From Acidisoma cellulosilyticum (GTDB taxonomy: Bacteria; Pseudomonadota; Alphaproteobacteria; Acetobacterales; Acetobacteraceae), in the NCBI RefSeq assembly GCF_020621385.1, contig NZ_JAESVA010000016.1, forward strand, positions 35,738-99,737: 64,000 bases of DNA, in the 5' to 3' direction. The notes beneath the pieces were generated by a model. The model made no database searches. It worked only from the letters and a program-made list of their open reading frames with translations, and had not been told where the DNA came from. Below, one piece after another: positions 55,644 to 64,000 of this stretch (position 1 is the stretch's first letter; every line of letters starts with the position of its first letter). The position numbers and the translations under genes are program-made.

Positions 55644-57203
55644 TCAGGCAAGGGACAACCCCCAAAGCTGAAGAATGCCTGGATAATCGGTCTGGCCGTG
55701 CAGGGTTTTCGCGTAGCCGAAGAGACGCCCCGAGTCGGCGATCTTGACCATGTAGCCGCCACCCAAAACCTGCTGCTGAATGGTGAGCCAGGCCGCCCGG
55801 CGCGCGTCCAGCCCGGGGCTGGCGAAGAACGCGGCATAGGCATCGTCGAGCGCCGTGTTGCCCTTGATATTGGGAAAACCATAAAGCAGCGGCCGCCACT
55901 CCTGAGGACCCAGAATATGGTCCGGTCCGAACAAGGTCGTGGACAGGTTCCACTGGCCGGTATGTTCCTGCATGTCGGCGGCATTCGTGGTCCAATCCAC
56001 CACGCGCACATCCACGTTCATGCCCGCCGCCTGCAATTGCGCCTGGACCACCAGCATGGTGGTCTTCATCCAATCATAGTTGTCGTTGGTCTCGATGATG
56101 ATCTTTTCGTTGTTATAGCCGGCCTGCTTCAAAAGAGCAGCGGCCTTGGCGGGGTTGTTCTGATTGTACCAGGGCGTCGGTGTCGTCGTTCCCAGATAGT
56201 ATGGCGTATTGGGAAACGACATCCACGGATTGGGCTTGTTGAGACCGCCGGTCGCGTCCGTGATATCGGAAATGTTGATCGCCGCCGCAACAGCCTGACG
56301 GATCAGCACATTGGAAGTCAGGCCATATTGGGAATTGAGAATGATATATGAGCCACCGACCGGAAAGACCTCGTGGATGGCGAGTTTGCTCTGGCTCTCG
56401 ACCTGATGGCGCAGCTCGCTGGGGATATTGCTCGCCAGTTGGGCCTCGCCCGTCTGCAATGCCGCAATCCGGGTCGACGCTTCAGGTATGAAATTGAACC
56501 GGACGGCGTCCAGATAGGCGATCTTGCGTCCCGCATAACCATCGCGGCCGGGCGAACTCATGTCCACCGCGTAGCCGTCGAACCGCTTGATGGTCAGATG
56601 ACCGTCCTTCACCCATTCGCCCAGTGCGAAAGGTCCGGTGCCGACAATATCGATACCGCGCGCCGGCTTCGCCGATTCCGAGGCCGGCAGGATCATGAGC
56701 GGAAAGATCGGCGATTTCAGGATGTCGAGAAACACATAGTTTGGTGCTTTGAGGTGGACCACGAAGGTATAGGGATCGGGCGTCTCGTAGTGATCGACGA
56801 CGCTGAAGTTTTCAGCATTCGGACTGACACGCTGATAACGCTCGAAAGAGGCCTTGACATCTGCGGACGTCATTTCCGCACCGGTATGGAATTTCACACC
56901 CCGGCGCAGCACGAAAGTATAGGTCTTTGAATCGGCGGATGCCGTGGCGGTCGACGCCAGCATGGTCTTGGTCGCGTTCGCGTGATCCAGCGCGACGAGC
57001 CCCTCGAACACGTTGTGTATCACTTCAAGTTCGACGAGGCTGGAAGACACATGCGGGTCTAGCGTGCCCGGGCCGGAGACGGTCGCATATATCAGCGTAC
57101 CACCCTTGCTTGGCGTCTGCGCATAGGCAGGCGGAAGCAAGCCCGATGCGCCTAGCGCTACACCACCCAATAAAATACTGCGACGCGTGGGTTGAACCAT
57201 CAT
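55644..57203 (-). CDS. Peptide-type ABC transporter substrate-binding protein (SBP_bac_5)
   Basis: This 519-residue protein has a Tat-like signal (TRRSILLGGVALGASGLLPPAYA-QT). The SBP_bac_5 core shows GTLDPHVSSSLVELEVIHNVFEGLVALD, SADSKTYTFVLRRGVKFHTG and IDIVGTGPFALGEW. It is the periplasmic receptor for the OppBCDF system 24 bp downstream. Members bind peptides, glutathione, opines or other amines, so substrate is open. Confidence 0.92.
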   Translation of the reverse strand: MMVQPTRRSILLGGVALGASGLLPPAYAQTPSKGGTLIYATVSGPGTLDPHVSSSLVELEVIHNVFEGLVALDHANATKTMLASTATASADSKTYTFVLRRGVKFHTGAEMTSADVKASFERYQRVSPNAENFSVVDHYETPDPYTFVVHLKAPNYVFLDILKSPIFPLMILPASESAKPARGIDIVGTGPFALGEWVKDGHLTIKRFDGYAVDMSSPGRDGYAGRKIAYLDAVRFNFIPEASTRIAALQTGEAQLASNIPSELRHQVESQSKLAIHEVFPVGGSYIILNSQYGLTSNVLIRQAVAAAINISDITDATGGLNKPNPWMSFPNTPYYLGTTTPTPWYNQNNPAKAAALLKQAGYNNEKIIIETNDNYDWMKTTMLVVQAQLQAAGMNVDVRVVDWTTNAADMQEHTGQWNLSTTLFGPDHILGPQEWRPLLYGFPNIKGNTALDDAYAAFFASPGLDARRAAWLTIQQQVLGGGYMVKIADSGRLFGYAKTLHGQTDYPGILQLWGLSLA

Positions 57204-57325
57204 GCAACTTCCTTCGCCGCTGTCAGAGCAACATCCTATCAGGAAGATTCCTGCGATGGGAAGATTTGTCTTCCCATCGCAAAACCGGAGCAGAATAAGG
57301 CGATTTATCCGAAGTTAATCCACGT

Positions 57326-58552
57326 CTAGGAACGGTCAAGAACCCCGAATGCCTCACGCGTCACCGCAAGCGCTTCGTCGATATCGGCCGCGGTATGGGC
57401 CGCGGACAGGAACATATTGTGACGCGGATGCAGGTAAACGCCGCGCTTGAGCGCCTCCTGGCAAAACAGAAAGCCTTTAGCGCAATCCGGATCGTCCTCG
57501 AACATGAGCGTGGGCATTTGCGGCGGCCCACTCTGTCGAATGCCGATGCCGGCGGCGGCGGCTTGTGCTGCCAATCCCTCGCGCAGACGCGTTCCCATTG
57601 CATGCATCTGCGCCGGCCCGTCAATCCGCTCCAGCTCATCAAGCGTGGCAAGCGCCGCCGCCATCGGCACGGAGCCGCACCAGAAAGAACCGGTCACGAA
57701 TAATTGCGAGGCAGCGTCTCGGAACTCGTCGTTTCCGGTCACGGCGGCCAGAGCGTGGCCATTCGCTATGGCCTTGCTCCAGGCGGAGAGATCAGGCTGC
57801 ACGTCGACCAGATCCCAGCTTCCGGCCAGGGTCAGGCGGAACCCCGCGCGCACGTCGTCCAGAATCAGGGCTGCTCCACTCGCATCAGCCAAGGCGCGGG
57901 CGCACTTGGCGAAAGCGGGATCCGGCAATTCTTGATCGAAGCCGTAATCGTGCCGGAAGGCAGAAACCACGATGCCGGCAAGATCATCGCCGGCACGCGC
58001 CACTGCCTTTTCGAGACTGGCAATGTCATTGTAGATGTAGGTCGAAAGATGCGCGCGATCTTCGGCCGTTACACCCAAGACAGAAGGTGAGCACCACGGC
58101 ACGGCACCGTGATAGGCACCTTTGGCGACCACGATCTTGCGCCGACCGGTTTTGACCCGCGCCAATGTGACGCACGTCGTCGTCGCGTCCGTGCCATTCT
58201 TGGCGAAGAGCGCCCAGTCGGCATGGGCGACCAATCGCACCAGACGTTCGGCGAGTTCGACCATCCGTTCAGTGGGACCATTGAGCAGGTCACCCTTGGC
58301 CATCTGGCGCTGAACGGCCTCTTCGACGGCGGGATGCCGATGGCCCAGCACGATCGGCCCCCACGCACACATGAAATCGAGATAGCGGCGGCCGTCGGCA
58401 TCCCAAATGTGACAGCCCTCGCCCCGCTCAAAAAACTGCGGATAGCCGGCCGGCAGCGTGGCGGTTCGCATATGGCCATACATACCACCGGGAACAACCC
58501 GCAGCGCACGGGCGCGAAGCGCCTGATCGCCTGTGTCGATATGCATGTCCAT
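57326..58552 (-). CDS. Class III PLP-dependent aminotransferase, glutamate-1-semialdehyde mutase-like
   Basis: The protein has 408 residues. Fold type I motifs are FAKNGTDATTTCVTLAR, cofactor-binding Asp232 in LILDDVRAGFRL, and PLP-lysine Lys260 in LSAWSKAIANGH. The opening RVVPGGMYGHMRTATLPAGYPQFF resembles glutamate-1-semialdehyde mutase relatives, including beta-amino acid aminotransferases. It is transcribed with the transporter and has its own palindrome-containing promoter at 58581. It probably deaminates the amino part freed by the acylase. Confidence 0.92.
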   Translation of the reverse strand: MDMHIDTGDQALRARALRVVPGGMYGHMRTATLPAGYPQFFERGEGCHIWDADGRRYLDFMCAWGPIVLGHRHPAVEEAVQRQMAKGDLLNGPTERMVELAERLVRLVAHADWALFAKNGTDATTTCVTLARVKTGRRKIVVAKGAYHGAVPWCSPSVLGVTAEDRAHLSTYIYNDIASLEKAVARAGDDLAGIVVSAFRHDYGFDQELPDPAFAKCARALADASGAALILDDVRAGFRLTLAGSWDLVDVQPDLSAWSKAIANGHALAAVTGNDEFRDAASQLFVTGSFWCGSVPMAAALATLDELERIDGPAQMHAMGTRLREGLAAQAAAAGIGIRQSGPPQMPTLMFEDDPDCAKGFLFCQEALKRGVYLHPRHNMFLSAAHTAADIDEALAVTREAFGVLDRS

Positions 58553-58580
58553 GACGGCCTACCAACCAAATTCAGCCGAG

Positions 58581-58593
58581 TTATATCATATAA
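58581..58593. promoter_or_regulatory. GntR operator, site 2 (aminotransferase promoter)
   Basis: TTATATCATATAA is a perfect 13-bp palindrome with the same core (TATATCATATA) as site 1. It lies 28 bp before the aminotransferase start and after the acylase stop, so the transporter part of the cluster can be regulated separately from the acylase. Confidence 0.65.
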
Positions 58594-58644
58594 TTTGAGA
58601 CTGTCAAAGCCATCTGTTGCAGTAACAAACCGGCCGTTGCGCGA

Positions 58645-60894
58645 TCAAATTTGCAATTCGCGCCGCTCTACCGCCTCGACCGAGATCTGCTCCCAGTCAT
58701 ACATCATCGGGACCATCTCGCCAGCCGCCCAATGGGCGTTCTGATTGAGATACCAAGGGCTGGCGGGCTCGCCGGAAGCACCGTGAAAGACGATCCAGCA
58801 GCAATTGTCCCAAGCGCCCACGTCGAACACATAGCGGCAAAGCGAACCGTAGACGGCGCGCGTGCCGACCGTCGCCGTGCAGCCGGTTGCGAATACCGTA
58901 TCGTTGTCACCACCGACTTCCGCCGATAGACGATCGAGCGCAGCCGCATGGTCGGGAAAGGCTGCAGAAAGACTATGCGTCAGCTGAGGCTGATGAAGCC
59001 TGCCCCAAGGCTCTGCCACCCTTTCGGATGCCTGGCTCAAAGCGATTCGCAACAGGTCGTCCCAGGAAGCGCCAGCCAATATTGACGTATCATCGGCCCG
59101 CAGCAGGCCGGGCACGAGCCACCATAGCTGGTTCTCCGGGATGATATTGGGCGATACCCGCGTGTATGGGCTCTTCGTCACCTCGCTGAGTCCGGAACGC
59201 TCAGAGACCAACCGTGTCAGGGCAAGCCGAACGGCGATATAGGCGCTCGCCGCCTCGGATTCGGTGCTCATACGGCCGTCCCACGCCAGAATCAGGCGAT
59301 GCACGTCAGTCGCCTTGGCGTCGATGCCGCCAAGACCGCGCAGTCGATCCCGCAACTCCTGGCCCGGGATCGTCTCCAGGTCGCGATGAATCGCCGCCAT
59401 ATCGGCGATATTCGCCTTCCCGAGCGCGGCGAGCCGGCTCCAAATCCGGCGCGCGCGGTGTGGCGGCATCGCGTCTGTTGATAGATAATGCTCTCCGTCA
59501 TCGCGTGTGACGCGGTTGTTTGCGGTCACAATGACGCCGCCGGCCGGGTTGACGGCCGCGGGCATCGCCTCCCACGGCACCATGCCGTCCCATTCGTGCG
59601 CGCCGGTCCAGCCCGGCACCGGCAACCAGCCGTTCGAGCGCGGACGTTTCGGCACCTTGGCGCGGACGCGATAACCGATTGTCCCCGCCGTATCACCGGC
59701 GACAAGATTATGGTCGATCAACCCCCAGTCGCGTGTCGCCTCGTATAGGCCAGCGACCGTGTTCGCCTGCATCATCGCGATCATGCAGTCGAAGGATCGA
59801 TCTGTTTCCGCAAACTGCATGGAGCGCAGGGCGAGCGCGGAACCCTTGGCCGGGTCGCCGGCAATCACCGGACCGTGACGGGTCTCCACCACATCCACCA
59901 GGACATTCGCGCCGCCCCGGACGGCAATCGTTTCCTGCCGTTGGCGCACCGGTTCCCACTGGTCCTGATACAACGCGGTCGCGCCGCCATTCCCGAAGCG
60001 TTCAACGTAAATGTCGTGAATATCGACGAAGGCGTGCGTGACGCACCAGGCGACCGACGCGTTGTGACCGAAATGCGGGAAGCCCGGCACGCCGGGCACC
60101 GTCAGCCCGATGACGTCAAATTCGTCACAGGCGAGATGAACCTGGGCATACATATTCGGCATTTCCAGCACGCGATGCGGGTCGCCGGCCAGCAGGGGGC
60201 GCCCGGTCGCCGTATGCTCGGGCGATAACGCCCAATTGTTGCTGCCGCCGCCGCTGACATCCTGGGCGGCGACCGCCAGCAATGCCTCGATACCGGGTTT
60301 CAGCGCTGCTAGATCAGCTGTGAAAGCGCCGGTGTCGGCGCCCGGTGGCAGGCACAGCAATTCGTTGCCGCCGTCGTCAAATCGCAGCTTGCCGACATTG
60401 TCTGTACCGACAATGGGTAGGGCGGCCGCGCGCCACAGCTTCCACCAGACAGATCCCATCAGAAAACCGATTTGCCGCATCACGGCGATGGAATGCCAAG
60501 GCAACCAAGCCTGCGGCTCGGCGTTCAGAATGCCATATTCCACCGGACGGCGGCCCGTCGCGATAAAGGCATTGACGCCGCCTGCATAGGCTTCCAGCAT
60601 CGTCCGCGCGTCGTCGCCAAGTGCTGCAAAATCGCGCTGGGACGCACCTGCGGTATCCAACCGGCGCGCCAGCATGTCGCCTGCCACAGCCGGCTGCCCC
60701 ACCCACTCGGCATAGCGGCCGGTGCCGCGGCGCAACAGCCCCTCCATCTGCCACAGGCGATCCTCGGCATGCACATAGCCGAGGGCGGCGAAGGCTTCGT
60801 GTCGGCCCGGCGCCTTGATATGGGGAATTCCCCATGGGTCACGCCATGTCTCGGTCACGCCGCCAGGTAATCCTCGCGTGTCTCGCATGCCCAT
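58645..60894 (-). CDS. Penicillin acylase family Ntn-hydrolase
   Basis: This 749-residue precursor has an alpha part with DPWGIPHIKAPGRHEAFAALGYVHAEDRLWQME and RGTGRYAEW, then a spacer ending GGG before nucleophile Ser218 (GGGSNNWALSPEHT), then the beta part with GRPLLAGDPHRVLEMPNMYAQVHL and VPGFPHFGHN. Autocleavage before Ser218 would activate it. It hydrolyses an amide between an acyl group and an amine (beta-lactam side chains, acyl-homoserine lactones, N-acyl amino acids). Unlike most relatives it has no signal peptide, so it should act in the cytoplasm on imported substrate. It is the first gene of the leftward operon. Confidence 0.92.
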   Translation of the reverse strand: MGMRDTRGLPGGVTETWRDPWGIPHIKAPGRHEAFAALGYVHAEDRLWQMEGLLRRGTGRYAEWVGQPAVAGDMLARRLDTAGASQRDFAALGDDARTMLEAYAGGVNAFIATGRRPVEYGILNAEPQAWLPWHSIAVMRQIGFLMGSVWWKLWRAAALPIVGTDNVGKLRFDDGGNELLCLPPGADTGAFTADLAALKPGIEALLAVAAQDVSGGGSNNWALSPEHTATGRPLLAGDPHRVLEMPNMYAQVHLACDEFDVIGLTVPGVPGFPHFGHNASVAWCVTHAFVDIHDIYVERFGNGGATALYQDQWEPVRQRQETIAVRGGANVLVDVVETRHGPVIAGDPAKGSALALRSMQFAETDRSFDCMIAMMQANTVAGLYEATRDWGLIDHNLVAGDTAGTIGYRVRAKVPKRPRSNGWLPVPGWTGAHEWDGMVPWEAMPAAVNPAGGVIVTANNRVTRDDGEHYLSTDAMPPHRARRIWSRLAALGKANIADMAAIHRDLETIPGQELRDRLRGLGGIDAKATDVHRLILAWDGRMSTESEAASAYIAVRLALTRLVSERSGLSEVTKSPYTRVSPNIIPENQLWWLVPGLLRADDTSILAGASWDDLLRIALSQASERVAEPWGRLHQPQLTHSLSAAFPDHAAALDRLSAEVGGDNDTVFATGCTATVGTRAVYGSLCRYVFDVGAWDNCCWIVFHGASGEPASPWYLNQNAHWAAGEMVPMMYDWEQISVEAVERRELQI

Positions 60895-60927
60895 GGACAG
60901 GCTCCTTCGGATGTGAACGCAGTCAAA

Positions 60928-60940
60928 TAATATCTTATAA
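60928..60940. promoter_or_regulatory. GntR operator, site 3 (acylase promoter)
   Basis: TAATATCTTATAA differs from site 2 at two of 13 positions and keeps the dyad outline. It lies 34 bp before the acylase start and 49 bp from the HxlR stop. Confidence 0.5.
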
Positions 60941-60988
60941 CTTATTCTTTAAATGCAAACCCTCTAAATGCCGCTGTCGATAAGAGGG

Positions 60989-61429
60989 TCAGGACCCCGC
61001 TTTCGCTTTGCCGTCAAAAAGCTGGCGTGCCTTCTCAACGTGGTCGAGATTCTCCGCGGCCCAGACCCAAACCCCACAAAACGCAGAACCGAGCCTCAGG
61101 CCCAGGCCGGTAAGGCGATATTCGACTTTCGGCGGCACCACGGGATGCACGGTACAAATAACAAGTCCGTCGCGTTCCATATTGCGCAAGGTCTGGGTCA
61201 GCATTTTCTGGCTGATACCTTTCACGAATTCGCTCAAGCGCGTGAACCGCAACTCCCCCTGCTCCGCCAAGGTTTCAAGAATCATCATGGTCCACTTGTC
61301 AGCAACCCGCCCGATCAACTCATTGACCAGCGCTCCGATCCGAGGGTCGAGATCGGCCGGAGGTATAGCGGAAGCGTAGCGCTTCGCCCGTTCAATCTCC
61401 GCCGTCGTGAAATTGGCCAATGCACGCAT
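60989..61429 (-). CDS. HxlR-family transcriptional regulator
   Basis: This 146-residue winged-helix protein has the MarR-like HxlR core: LIGRVADKWTMMILETLAEQGELRFTRLSEFVKGISQKMLTQTLRNMERDGLV, then VEYRLTGLGLRLGSAF. HxlR proteins often sense reactive electrophiles, but the typical N-terminal cysteine is not seen here (Cys occurs only at CTVHP and FCGVW). It is transcribed toward the acylase operon, about 95 bp upstream of it. Confidence 0.9.
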   Translation of the reverse strand: MRALANFTTAEIERAKRYASAIPPADLDPRIGALVNELIGRVADKWTMMILETLAEQGELRFTRLSEFVKGISQKMLTQTLRNMERDGLVICTVHPVVPPKVEYRLTGLGLRLGSAFCGVWVWAAENLDHVEKARQLFDGKAKAGS

Positions 61430-61575
61430 CCGACACTCTCTTTCAAGTAACTATAGCACTTTCAAGTGCCTTCTTTCATTTGGAGAGTGTGGACGACTAT
61501 ATGCCGGGAGCAAGTCCGAATTTCCGTTACAAAGTCATTATTAAACTGAATCAAAAGACCATCCTTATGATTCTG

Positions 61576-62222
61576 TCATGTCTCGCGCCAAGTGGAAGTT
61601 TGGCGACCAGTGGCGTCATCCTCAAAGAAGGACAGGCTTGCCCAAAGGAAGGCGATGACGTCGACCTCGTGTTCGGTGCCGCGCAGCAGGCCTATGCTTT
61701 CCGGGCGGCCGCGAGCGAAGACGGTCTCGCCCAGAATGGGCTGATCGCCAAGCCGCGCGAAGGCCGCTCGCATCGCCACCAACTCGTCGAGCCGCCGCAG
61801 ATCTGTCGCCGCCTCTTGCTCCGCGGCGACGGCTGCCTCTGGGGTCTCTGGGAAGAGCAAACGCGAACGGAGCAGCACGAGGCGGGTGGCCATGACGAGC
61901 CAATCGGCCCGGCACACGATCGGGACACGATCCCGCAGTTGCTCGAACGCCGCCAGGAACTGCTCGACAGGCATCAGGATCGACATCCGACCGATATCGA
62001 TCGCTACCGCTCCGCCAGATCGAGCAGCAGGTCCATCGGCCTATCGAAGCCGTCGAGATGCAGCATGGGCATGGCCGGCAGTCCAGCGGCCGGCTTGCCG
62101 GTTGTGGGCGCACGGCTAAGCGGCTGGTCACCCTCCCAGCTGAGGTCCAACGTCTCACAGGCGACCGGCACGCCGCCACTGTGTTCCCTATCAGCCGACA
62201 TCAATCGATCGGCCGGGGTCAC
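61576..62222 (-). pseudogene. ScpA-like segregation/condensation protein, copy 1, broken
   Basis: The start reads GFDRPMDLLLDLAER and the continuation MSILMPVEQFLAAFEQL, ADWLVMATRLVLLRSRLLFPETPEA and ILGETVFARGRPE. This is the pattern of plasmid/accessory ScpA-like proteins. Between the two parts an in-frame TAG (likely from CAG) and a 1-nt loss near 62000 break the gene, and the C-terminal domain is lost after 61612. Its GTG start at 62222 overlaps the stop of the upstream frame. Confidence 0.65.
61613..61863. repeat. Direct repeat unit 1 (ScpA-like segment)
   Basis: This unit of about 251 bp recurs at 63750-64000 in the same orientation with roughly 90% or better identity by eye. Differences concentrate in the first 40 bp and around 61740. 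Unit 2 runs to the window edge, so the true repeat is longer. Confidence 0.85.
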
Positions 62223-62512
62223 GGCACGAAACGTAGCGCCGGCCAGGCGGCGGCGATCCTGGCCACGCCCACATGCGGCGTATCACCAGGGATAAAGAAG
62301 ACATAGCCGAGGACGGTATGGCCCGCCGGCGACCGCCGACCCGGTTTCGCATCAGGGCGCAGCCCAACCAGCCGCGGGAGGTCAGACAGACCCCAATCGG
62401 TCAGTTCGTAGAGTATGATCCGCCAGCACCAGTGTTTGCAGCTCAAACGGACAAGACTGACTCCGACCGACCAGGGCGGATGACGGCGATGCCGGGCTGG
62501 GTGCGTTGACAT
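62219..62512 (-). CDS. Hypothetical protein or remnant upstream of ScpA-like copy 1
   Basis: This frame of up to 97 residues ends with SPAGHTVLGYVFFIPGDTPHVGVARIAAAWPALRFVP. The C-terminal half looks protein-like; the N-terminal part (HRRHPPWSVGV) may be out of frame or non-coding. Its stop overlaps the GTG of the ScpA-like gene, which suggests translational coupling in the ancestor. I do not recognise the family. Confidence 0.3.
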   Translation of the reverse strand: MSTHPARHRRHPPWSVGVSLVRLSCKHWCWRIILYELTDWGLSDLPRLVGLRPDAKPGRRSPAGHTVLGYVFFIPGDTPHVGVARIAAAWPALRFVP

Positions 62513-62583
62513 GGCTGGACCCCCAACGTTTCCGTGAAAACAGCAGCTATTGACGCGTCGCTTGTAAAGCCTGAGCGTCCGCG

Positions 62584-62599
62584 GCGCGCACGTGCGCGC
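62584..62599. promoter_or_regulatory. 16-bp palindrome in the cold-shock gene leader
   Basis: GCGCGCACGTGCGCGC is a perfect palindrome 36 bp before the cold-shock start, in its likely 5' untranslated leader. It can form a strong hairpin, which could make translation temperature dependent; that is an inference. Confidence 0.4.
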
Positions 62600-62634
62600 G
62601 GCTTCGGCTTTAGTTGTCTACTAGGAAAAATGAC

Positions 62635-62838
62635 ATGGCGATCGGTACGGTTAAGTGGTTCAACGCCACCAAGGGATTTGGCTTTATCCAGCCCCAGGAC
62701 GGCGGCAAAGACGTGTTCGTGCATATTTCGGCGGTCCAGCAGGCCGGAATGCGTGGGCTCGATGAAAATCAGAAAGTCAGCTACGACATTGTGCAAGACC
62801 GGGGCAAGGAATCGGCAAGCAATCTTAAGGCTATCTAG
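62635..62838 (+). CDS. Cold-shock protein, CspA family
   Basis: The protein has 67 residues, the usual single cold-shock domain. RNP1 is KGFGFI at residues 13-18, RNP2 VFVHI at 27-31, and the start is [26 protein letters not shown] precedes the ATG at 62635; the frame is open to 62614 but has no better site. It is an RNA/ssDNA-binding chaperone, intact between two broken ScpA-like copies. Confidence 0.95.
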   Translation: MAIGTVKWFNATKGFGFIQPQDGGKDVFVHISAVQQAGMRGLDENQKVSYDIVQDRGKESASNLKAI

Positions 62839-63114
62839 GCTCCAGTCGGTGCTGGTGCCGGATTATTCTGGCAGCCGATGCCGCAGGCGGGGCGCGTTAC
62901 TATAATTGCGCCTCGCACCCAGTTCAGGCTGGTATCGACAATTTACGATAGCCATTGGCGCCGCTGCAGCAGATCCCACTTAGGAAAGAGCCTTTCCGAC
63001 CTCAAGGCCGCTCAGTCTTGATCTGCGAATGCTCTCAAAGCGTGATCTCTATGATTCGGCGATAAGCCGAATATGCCCAGTGCTACGGCCTCAACCGCAA
63101 TATGGAGTTAGCCG

Positions 63115-63354
63115 ATGTCTAACCGGCGAGAGCTTTACCGCAGCCCACAGGGCGACATCTGGTACCTGGGCCGTGAACCCGCGGACGGGCGCGCATTCAT
63201 CATCCACCAGCCTAACGGGCCGTCAGGCGGACACCTCTCTCATATCGAGCTCGGGGATTTTCTGCGAGCGGGGGCAGGTAGTCCGGAGCATCAGGCGCTA
63301 TTCCGGCTGATCGCGTCGCTGGTCGACGTGCCACCCTTCGCGGAGCCGGTTTAA
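63115..63354 (+). CDS. Small conserved hypothetical protein
   Basis: This 79-residue protein reads SNRRELYRSPQGDIWYLGRE, then HQPNGPSGGHLSHIELGDFL. It is of a type often seen in alphaproteobacteria without assigned function. GGAG lies upstream of the ATG at 63115. No signal or membrane segment. A short hairpin-forming TTCGGCGATAAGCCGAA lies about 45 bp upstream. Confidence 0.65.
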   Translation: MSNRRELYRSPQGDIWYLGREPADGRAFIIHQPNGPSGGHLSHIELGDFLRAGAGSPEHQALFRLIASLVDVPPFAEPV

Positions 63355-63414
63355 AACATTCGTGCTTTGCGTCGGCTGCTTCAGGAGCGTTTCCAGTAAA
63401 GGCAGCAGAGCGGT

Positions 63415-64000
63415 TTAAGCGCTTGAAAACGCTGCCGGACCCGACGCAATTTGACTCGTCCCGGCTGACTGACAGACCTGAATTACGCAGAAGGCTTCCG
63501 GTTGAGCTAAAGTGATATCGCTTTGCTTCGCCAATTCCAAGCTGGCGCTGAAGGTCGTCGCCCAAGCCGATAAGCGGTGCAGCACGGCCTCAATTGCCGT
63601 ACCGTCCTCATCAGTAACCGCTGAAAAATCCGGCAAAAAGTGGTCGAGCGTTCGGGCGTCGCCTCCCTCCCCCAACATACGAAGAATCCGGTCGCGCGCC
63701 TCGGTCGCGCATTAGAGGTCGCTCCAGGATGGACGGATCCGGCTCAGCGGCGTGATCCTCAAAAAGCCCGAGGCTCGCCCAGAGGGAAGCAATAACATCG
63801 ACCTCGTGTTCGGTGCCGCGCAGCAGGCCTATGCTTTCCGGGCGGCCGCGAGCGAAGACGGTCTCGCCCAGAATGGGCTGATCGCCGCGCCACGCGGAGG
63901 CCGCTCGCATCGCCACCAACTCGTCGAGCCGCCGCAGATCTGTCGCCGCCTCTTGCTCCGCGGCGACGGCTGCCTCTGGGGTCTCTGGGAAGAGCAAACG
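63415..64000 (-). pseudogene. ScpA-like protein, copy 2, frameshifted and cut by the window edge
   Basis: From the window end the frame reads LLFPETPEA, LRRLDELVAMRAA, LGETVFARGRPE and FFED/LFEDHAAEPD as in copy 1. Near 63710 it shifts: the C-terminal domain (CATEARDRILRMLGEGGDARTLDHFLPDF, then RLSAWATTFSASLELAKQ) continues in another frame to 63415. The N-terminus lies beyond the window. It retains the C-terminal domain that copy 1 lost. Confidence 0.65.

Overview
The window is GC-rich bacterial DNA from an alphaproteobacterium. A family such as Acetobacteraceae fits best, from the Hint-domain glycine-rich protein, the IS types and the load of sugar and peptide ABC transporters, but no rRNA or ribosomal gene is present to prove it. 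It looks like accessory DNA (genomic island, plasmid or megaplasmid): catabolic operons separated by broken insertion sequences and gene stumps.

Layout. (1) 0.66-14.3 kb: a sugar-acid catabolic and uptake island between two decayed IS6-family copies in the same orientation. A leftward operon (ABC transporter, Zn-alcohol dehydrogenase, aldose 1-epimerase, galactonate-dehydratase-like enzyme, SDR dehydrogenase) diverges from a rightward FadR-type regulator followed by a second complete ribose-type ABC transporter. (2) 14.5-22.7 kb: a LacI-controlled operon (Gfo/Idh/MocA dehydrogenase, CUT1 sugar transporter without its ATPase, TIM-barrel isomerase), a truncated flavin monooxygenase and an SMP-30 lactonase. 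(3) 22.9-27.2 kb: a glycine-rich Hint protein, an MFS stump, trhO (tRNA uridine hydroxylation) and a decayed tRNA-Phe-like sequence. (4) 27.3-31.4 kb: an IS-riddled patch with an ISNCY stump, the tail of a phage-type adenine methyltransferase, two opposed IS6 copies around an intact RraB-like/PD-(D/E)XK-like gene, and a HyuB tail.

(5) 31.7-45.4 kb: otnK-otnC tetronate catabolism preceded by a beheaded GntR regulator, a lactonase, a branched-chain-type ABC transporter with two binding proteins, a hydantoinase A/B pair and a divergent LysR regulator. (6) 45.8-49.6 kb: an IS graveyard (ISL3, IS5, IS110 remnants and one apparently intact IS6-type element) with an acetyltransferase gene. (7) 49.6-61.4 kb: a coherent operon of penicillin-acylase-family hydrolase, class III aminotransferase, Opp/Dpp-type transporter and amidase, next to a GntR/FCD regulator. 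A 13-bp palindrome recurs in front of the regulator, the aminotransferase and the acylase, so the region reads as one regulon for importing and cleaving an unknown N-acyl amino compound. (8) 61.5-64 kb: two copies of a broken ScpA-like gene around a cold-shock gene and a small conserved ORF.

The most interesting items are the palindrome-defined acylase/aminotransferase/transporter regulon, the RraB-nuclease fusion between IS6 copies, the four IS6 copies each killed by a different lesion, and the glycine-triplet Hint protein.
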